This document shows, piece after piece, positions 33,114-36,434 of a stretch of 36,434 nucleotides of DNA. The stretch spans positions 1-36,434 of the forward strand of contig JALVDI010000206.1 of assembly GCA_027009115.1 (NCBI GenBank), written 5' to 3'. Made by a program: the position numbers and the translations under genes. This stretch comes from Polyangiaceae bacterium. GTDB lineage: Bacteria; Myxococcota_A; Polyangia; Polyangiales; Houyiibacteriaceae. The first letter of the stretch is position 1. Every line of letters starts with the position of its first letter. The notes beneath the pieces are model-generated. The model was not told the DNA's origin, ran no database searches, and was given only the letters and a program-made list of their open reading frames with translations.

Positions 33114-34016
33114 TCAGTAATACCAGGGGAACTTCGAGAAGTCCTTCTCCCGTTTCTCCAGGAAGGCGTCGCGCCCCTCCCGAGCCTCGTCGGTCATGTA
33201 GCCCAGCCGCGTCGCCTCGCCGGCGAAGATCTGCTGACCAACCAAGCCGTCGTCGATCATGTTCATGGCGAACTTGAGCATCCGGATGGCCGTCGGGCTC
33301 TTGTGGACGATCTCCTTCGCCCAGTCGAGGGCGACGCTCTCCAGTTGCTCGTGGGGGACCACGGCGTTGACCATCCCCATCGCCGCCGCCTCCTGAGCGG
33401 TGTAGGTCGCGCCGAGGAAAAAGATCTCCCGGGCCTTCTTCTGGCCCACCATCCGCGCGAGATAGGCCGAACCGTACCCCGCATCGTAGCTCGCCACGTC
33501 CGCGTCCGTTTGCTTGAACCGCGCCCTTTCGCTCGCGAGGGTCAGATCGCAGACCACGTGGAGGCTGTGCCCCCCGCCCACGGCCCAGCCCGGCACGACG
33601 CAGATGACGACCTTGGGCATGAAGCGGATCAGCCGCTGGACCTCGAGGATGTGCAGCCGACCCAGACGGGCCGGGTCGGCCCCGTCGTCGCCCTCGTATT
33701 GGTAACCGTCCTTGCCACGGATACGCTGGTCGCCGCCGGAACAGAACGCCCACCCGCCGTCCTTCGGCGAGGGACCGTTGCCCGTCAGCAGCACGCAGCC
33801 GACGTCGCTGGTCCTGCGGGCGTGGTCGAGGGCCCGAAAGAGCTCATCCACCGTCCGAGGACGAAAGGCGTTGCGCACCTCGGGCCGGTTGAAGGCGACG
33901 CGCACCGTCCCGTGCTCCTTCGCGCGGTGGTAGGTGAGGTCCGTCAGGTTCTCGAAGCCGGGAACCGGCTCCCATCGTGAGGGATCGAAGATCTCGGAGA
34001 CCATGGGGGCGGTCAT
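33114..34016 (-). CDS. menB: MenB, 1,4-dihydroxy-2-naphthoyl-CoA synthase
   Basis: A 300-residue crotonase-fold enzyme that closes the second ring in menaquinone synthesis. It has the oxyanion-hole segments FCSGGDQRIRG (91-101) and GWAVGGGHSLHVVCDL (143-158), and the MenB-specific KQTDADVASYDAGYGSAYLARMVGQ. The residue after QT is Asp171, as in the mycobacterial enzyme, so this is the type that supplies its own carboxylate rather than needing bicarbonate. The start is ATG 34016, with an alternative at 34004; neither has a clear Shine-Dalgarno sequence. It stands alone on the minus strand, divergent from the kinase-receiver gene 42 nt away. No other men gene is in the window. Confidence 0.96.
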   Translation of the reverse strand: MTAPMVSEIFDPSRWEPVPGFENLTDLTYHRAKEHGTVRVAFNRPEVRNAFRPRTVDELFRALDHARRTSDVGCVLLTGNGPSPKDGGWAFCSGGDQRIRGKDGYQYEGDDGADPARLGRLHILEVQRLIRFMPKVVICVVPGWAVGGGHSLHVVCDLTLASERARFKQTDADVASYDAGYGSAYLARMVGQKKAREIFFLGATYTAQEAAAMGMVNAVVPHEQLESVALDWAKEIVHKSPTAIRMLKFAMNMIDDGLVGQQIFAGEATRLGYMTDEAREGRDAFLEKREKDFSKFPWYY

Positions 34017-34046
34017 AGATCGGCCGCGTCCCCGCGCCAACCACGC

Positions 34047-34052
34047 TATCTT
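34047..34052 (+). promoter_or_regulatory. Candidate -10 box TATCTT, leaderless start of kinase-receiver gene
   Basis: TATCTT lies 6 nt before the GTG at 34059, in a context (GCTATCTTCGG) nearly the same as that before 18038. The GGAAG touching the GTG is too close to act as a Shine-Dalgarno sequence. The box lies in the 42-nt gap shared with menB. Confidence 0.45.
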
Positions 34053-34058
34053 CGGAAG

Positions 34059-35279
34059 GTGAGCCAGCCTCCCGACCGCCCCGACGCTCCGGCGCCGGGG
34101 ACCCTGCTCGCGCCAGGCCTGCGCGTCGTCGCTCCGCTGGGCGGTGGGGGCATGGGGGTCGTTCTGCGGGTTCACGACGAGGCGCTCCAGCGAGACGTCG
34201 CGGCCAAACTGGTGCATCCGCACCTGCTCCGGAGCCAGGAGGCGCGCGCGGCCTTCTTGGCGCAGGCCCGAGCCATGGCTCAGGTCTGCCACCCGAACGT
34301 CGTCGAGATCTTCGCCTTCGGCGAGCACGACGAGCGCCCGTACTTCACGATGGAGCACATCGACGGCCCGACGCTGACGGAGTATCACGCCCGCCGGGAC
34401 CACCAGCCCATCTCCGTCGACGAGGCGCTGCGGCTTCTGCAGGGCGTCGCAGCGGGCGTGGCGGCGATCCACGAGAACGGCACAGTGCACGGCGATCTCA
34501 AGCCGGGGAATGTCCTGCTCGACGTCGAAGGCCGCACGCGGGTGACGGACTTCGGGATCACCCACGGGAGCGACGAGCTGCTCGGCACACCGGCGTACGT
34601 CGCGCCCGAGCGCATCGCCCGGCAGACACGCCCCGAGTTCTTGCCACGCGTCGATGTCTACGCCTTCGGAGCGTTGGCCCATGAGCTCCTGACGGGCGAG
34701 CCCCCGTTTCGGGCGCCGGACGTCGGGCGCCTCTACGCCCAACACCTGTACAAGCCGCCTCCCAGAGCGACCGATCGGAGGCCCGACCTGCCCAAAGAAA
34801 TCGACACCGTTCTGGCGGCGGCGCTCGCCAAGGATCCCGCCGAGCGTCCCGCCTCGGTCCTCGACGTCCTCGACGGGCTCGCCGCGGCGCGCCGGGCCAT
34901 GCGCCCCACCCGGCGAGTGCTCATCGCCGACGACGATCTGGACATGCGACGACTGATCCGCGCCTGTCTCGAGACCGATCTGGACGTCGACGTCATCGAA
35001 GAAGTCGACAACGGCGGCGACGCGCTGCGCCTGCTCGGGGCACGACACTTCGACCTGGCGGTCGTCGACTTGCACATGCCACGCTTGAACGGATTGGAGC
35101 TCACCGCCAGCATCCGGGAACGGGTGCCTCCTGTGGACCTCCGCATCGTGGTCGTCTCGGGCCACGGCAGCGCGTCCGACTGGCGAGTGCTCTCGCGACT
35201 GGGCGCCGACGCCTTCGTGGTCAAGCCGATCGAGCCCGAGGTATTCGTCGCGACCCTGGAGCCGCTCCTCTACGGCTGA
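34059..35279 (+). CDS. Ser/Thr protein kinase fused to a receiver domain
   Basis: A 406-residue cytoplasmic protein. The Hanks-type kinase (about 21-280) has Gly loop LGGGGMGVV (27-35), Lys50, a catalytic loop HGDLKPGN (144-151) and DFG at 164-166. The HRD arginine is Gly145, a non-RD kinase, so activation-loop phosphorylation may not control it, and the activation segment is very short (ITHGSDELLGTPAYVAPE). A receiver follows (about 287-405) with the acidic cluster DDD (291-293), phospho-acceptor Asp337 (VVDLHMPRLNG) and Lys389 (VVKPIEP), all intact. A histidine kinase could therefore set the activity of, or be read by, a Ser/Thr kinase in one chain. Its stop overlaps the MOSC gene tail-to-tail by 10 nt. 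The partner histidine kinase is not in the window. Confidence 0.93.
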   Translation: MSQPPDRPDAPAPGTLLAPGLRVVAPLGGGGMGVVLRVHDEALQRDVAAKLVHPHLLRSQEARAAFLAQARAMAQVCHPNVVEIFAFGEHDERPYFTMEHIDGPTLTEYHARRDHQPISVDEALRLLQGVAAGVAAIHENGTVHGDLKPGNVLLDVEGRTRVTDFGITHGSDELLGTPAYVAPERIARQTRPEFLPRVDVYAFGALAHELLTGEPPFRAPDVGRLYAQHLYKPPPRATDRRPDLPKEIDTVLAAALAKDPAERPASVLDVLDGLAAARRAMRPTRRVLIADDDLDMRRLIRACLETDLDVDVIEEVDNGGDALRLLGARHFDLAVVDLHMPRLNGLELTASIRERVPPVDLRIVVVSGHGSASDWRVLSRLGADAFVVKPIEPEVFVATLEPLLYG

Positions 35280-36058
35280 GCGGCGCGCTGCCTTGGCGAG
35301 AGCGGGTCCCCCACCCGCAACACGCCCTCCGCATCGGGGCAGAGGTTCACCCCGAACCACACCTTGCCGTTCCAACGACGATAGCTCGCCAAAGTCCGCA
35401 GCGGCTCCCGGCCCTTGCTCGCCGTCTCGGGATCGATGGTCGTCACGACGCAGCGCTCGCAAGGCTTGACGCACCGGAACCCGATGCCGCCGATCCGCAG
35501 ACCTCCCCAGCGGTCTTCCTGGTACGGCCTGCCGCCCTCGACGACCAGGTTGGGGCGAAAGCGGTCCATGGACAGCGGCGGGCCTTCGAGGCGCCCGTTG
35601 AGGTCCGCGAGAGACGCCTCGCTCGCAAGAAGGTAGGGGTAGCCGTCGGCGAAAGCGACCTCTCCGTTGCCCTGGTCCGTCCGCCGCGTCGCGCCCTCCC
35701 AAAACCGCACGAGACGCACCGGCCGTCCCAGCCAAGAGGACAGGAGCCGCGTCCCCTCATCATGCACGCAAGCCTCGACCGCCCCACCCCAAATGCGGAC
35801 CGGCACCCGGGGGCCTTCGTACCGCTCCGGGATCCACACGCACCCCGCCTCGGTTCGGAGTGTGTAGCCGCCGCCTTCCAGGGCCACATCCACCAGGCAC
35901 AAGCGAGGCTCCTCGCGCTGGGAGACGAAGCGGCCTGTGGCATCGACGAGCATCCATCGCCGATCGTGACGGAAACCTCGACGCCGAACCTCACCCTCGT
36001 CCAGGCGCACGCCACGCAGGGCCTTGACGGGATAGACCGTGATCGCGCTGAGCCTCAC
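35270..36058 (-). CDS. YcbX/mARC-like MOSC-domain protein
   Basis: A 262-residue protein with the MOSC N-terminal beta-barrel (ITVYPVKALRGVRLDEGEV...GFRHDRRWMLVD) and the MOSC domain (MDRFRPNLVVEG, KPCERCVVTTIDPETASKG). Cys200 in KPCERC matches the conserved cysteine that binds molybdenum in YcbX/mARC enzymes, which reduce N-hydroxylated compounds. There is no C-terminal ferredoxin domain, unlike E. coli YcbX, so an outside electron donor is needed. The frame is open to 36292, but the upstream 78 residues are Arg/Pro/Ala-rich and the conserved core begins at the GTG at 36058. It converges on the kinase-receiver gene with a 10-nt overlap of the ends. Confidence 0.9.
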   Translation of the reverse strand: MRLSAITVYPVKALRGVRLDEGEVRRRGFRHDRRWMLVDATGRFVSQREEPRLCLVDVALEGGGYTLRTEAGCVWIPERYEGPRVPVRIWGGAVEACVHDEGTRLLSSWLGRPVRLVRFWEGATRRTDQGNGEVAFADGYPYLLASEASLADLNGRLEGPPLSMDRFRPNLVVEGGRPYQEDRWGGLRIGGIGFRCVKPCERCVVTTIDPETASKGREPLRTLASYRRWNGKVWFGVNLCPDAEGVLRVGDPLSPRQRAAQP

Positions 36059-36230
36059 GGGGAAGACATGGCACTGGGAGGCCCACCCCGCTACGCGGCC
36101 GGCGATGGCACTCGGCCCTCGGGGCGGACGCAGGCTGCCCGCGGCGCGACGCTGGGAGCCGCGCGCGGCGGTTGAGTTACCCTTGCCTGCGGCTCCTTCG
36201 GGCGGAGCTGGCCGAAAGGAAAAAGGACGC

Positions 36231-36434
36231 ATGAGACGACGACCCCAGGGCTGGAGCGAACGCTTCGCGCGCTCCCTCGAGGCGGACCCCAACCCGGCGC
36301 TCGAGGAGTGGCGATGGGCTCAGGAAGGCGAAGAGCCCTGCGACCCGCGCGCGATCGACGCGGCCTGGGACCTGGTGACGCTGCACGCCGCGGCCGAGGC
36401 CCACAAGCTCAACCACGCCATGCGCACCTTGGCC
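36231..36434 (+). CDS. Start of an unrecognised gene, cut by window edge
   Basis: The plus frame from ATG 36231 is open to the edge (68 codons). It has AAGGA sequences just upstream (36216-36227) and strong G/C third-position bias. The visible part (MRRRPQGWSERFARSLEADP, then EEWRWAQEGEEPCDPRAIDAAWDLVTLHA) is charged and helical, with no signal peptide. I do not recognise it. It is divergent from the MOSC gene; the 172 nt between them include a weak TACCCT at 36177-36182. An overlapping minus-strand frame (36177-36416) is rejected as a shadow. Confidence 0.6.
   Translation, partial: MRRRPQGWSERFARSLEADPNPALEEWRWAQEGEEPCDPRAIDAAWDLVTLHAAAEAHKLNHAMRTLA

Noticed and set aside
36059-36292. N-terminal extension of the MOSC protein
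   Set aside because: The extra residues are Arg/Pro/Ala-rich and precede the conserved MOSC N terminus, which begins right at the GTG at 36058.

Overview
This window is high-GC DNA with near-saturated G/C third codon positions. It most likely comes from a Myxococcota (Polyangia/Sandaracinus-like) chromosome. The pointers are two secreted proteases with a C-terminal GGGC, hydrophobic segment and Arg cluster (MYXO-CTERM), an inner-membrane protein that looks like the myxobacterial MXAN_5187 family, two Hanks-type Ser/Thr kinases with unusual domain sets, a DUF4388-type regulator, a type III secretion export gene, and menaquinone synthesis (MenB). The assignment is inferred from gene content; there is no rRNA in the window. 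No tRNA, transposon, phage gene or CRISPR array was found.

Layout. (1) 1-11021, minus strand: membrane protein, recC, recB, recD, a four-Cys mini-protein, a DUF4442 hotdog protein and a DUF2891 protein cut by the window edge. recC/recB/recD and the mini-protein overlap by 4 nt at each junction, so they are probably one translationally coupled unit for double-strand-break repair. (2) 11116-20753, plus strand: a zinc-ribbon/kinase/zinc-ribbon/AAA/TPR signalling protein, two tandem MYXO-CTERM trypsin-like proteases (ATGA overlap), a small lipoprotein that overlaps tsaD (TGATG), and an aminotransferase that overlaps tsaD (ATGA). (3) 20841-24812, minus strand: sctU/flhB-type export gene, two small genes resembling a SctX-SctY (YscX-YscY) pair, then priA, all joined by 4-nt overlaps. 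(4) 24913-28894, plus strand: degenerate receiver/DUF4388/DnaJ-like protein, peptide deformylase, Met-tRNA formyltransferase and a PduO-type cobalamin adenosyltransferase, ending at a strong hairpin. (5) 28925-29189: a gene-free convergent gap with several hairpins, possibly a small RNA. (6) 29190-32958, minus strand: the MXAN_5187-like membrane protein with a secreted partner, a lipid-kinase-family protein and a pterin carbinolamine dehydratase. (7) 33114-36434: menB (minus), a kinase-receiver fusion (plus), a YcbX-like MOSC protein (minus), and the start of an unrecognised gene (plus).

How the genes work together. Three housekeeping modules are clear: RecBCD recombination, translation/tRNA modification (tsaD, def, fmt), and replication restart (priA). 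Lineage-specific genes for envelope, secretion and signalling are translationally coupled to several of them (lipoprotein-tsaD, T3SS-like genes-priA, DUF4388 regulator ahead of def-fmt). Several first-in-operon genes start with GTG, have no Shine-Dalgarno sequence, and carry a TAnnnT box 6-8 nt upstream. This suggests leaderless transcripts. The most promising leads are the SctX/Y-like pair, the kinase-receiver fusion, the intergenic RNA candidate, the leaderless-start signature and the MXAN_5187-like envelope pair.
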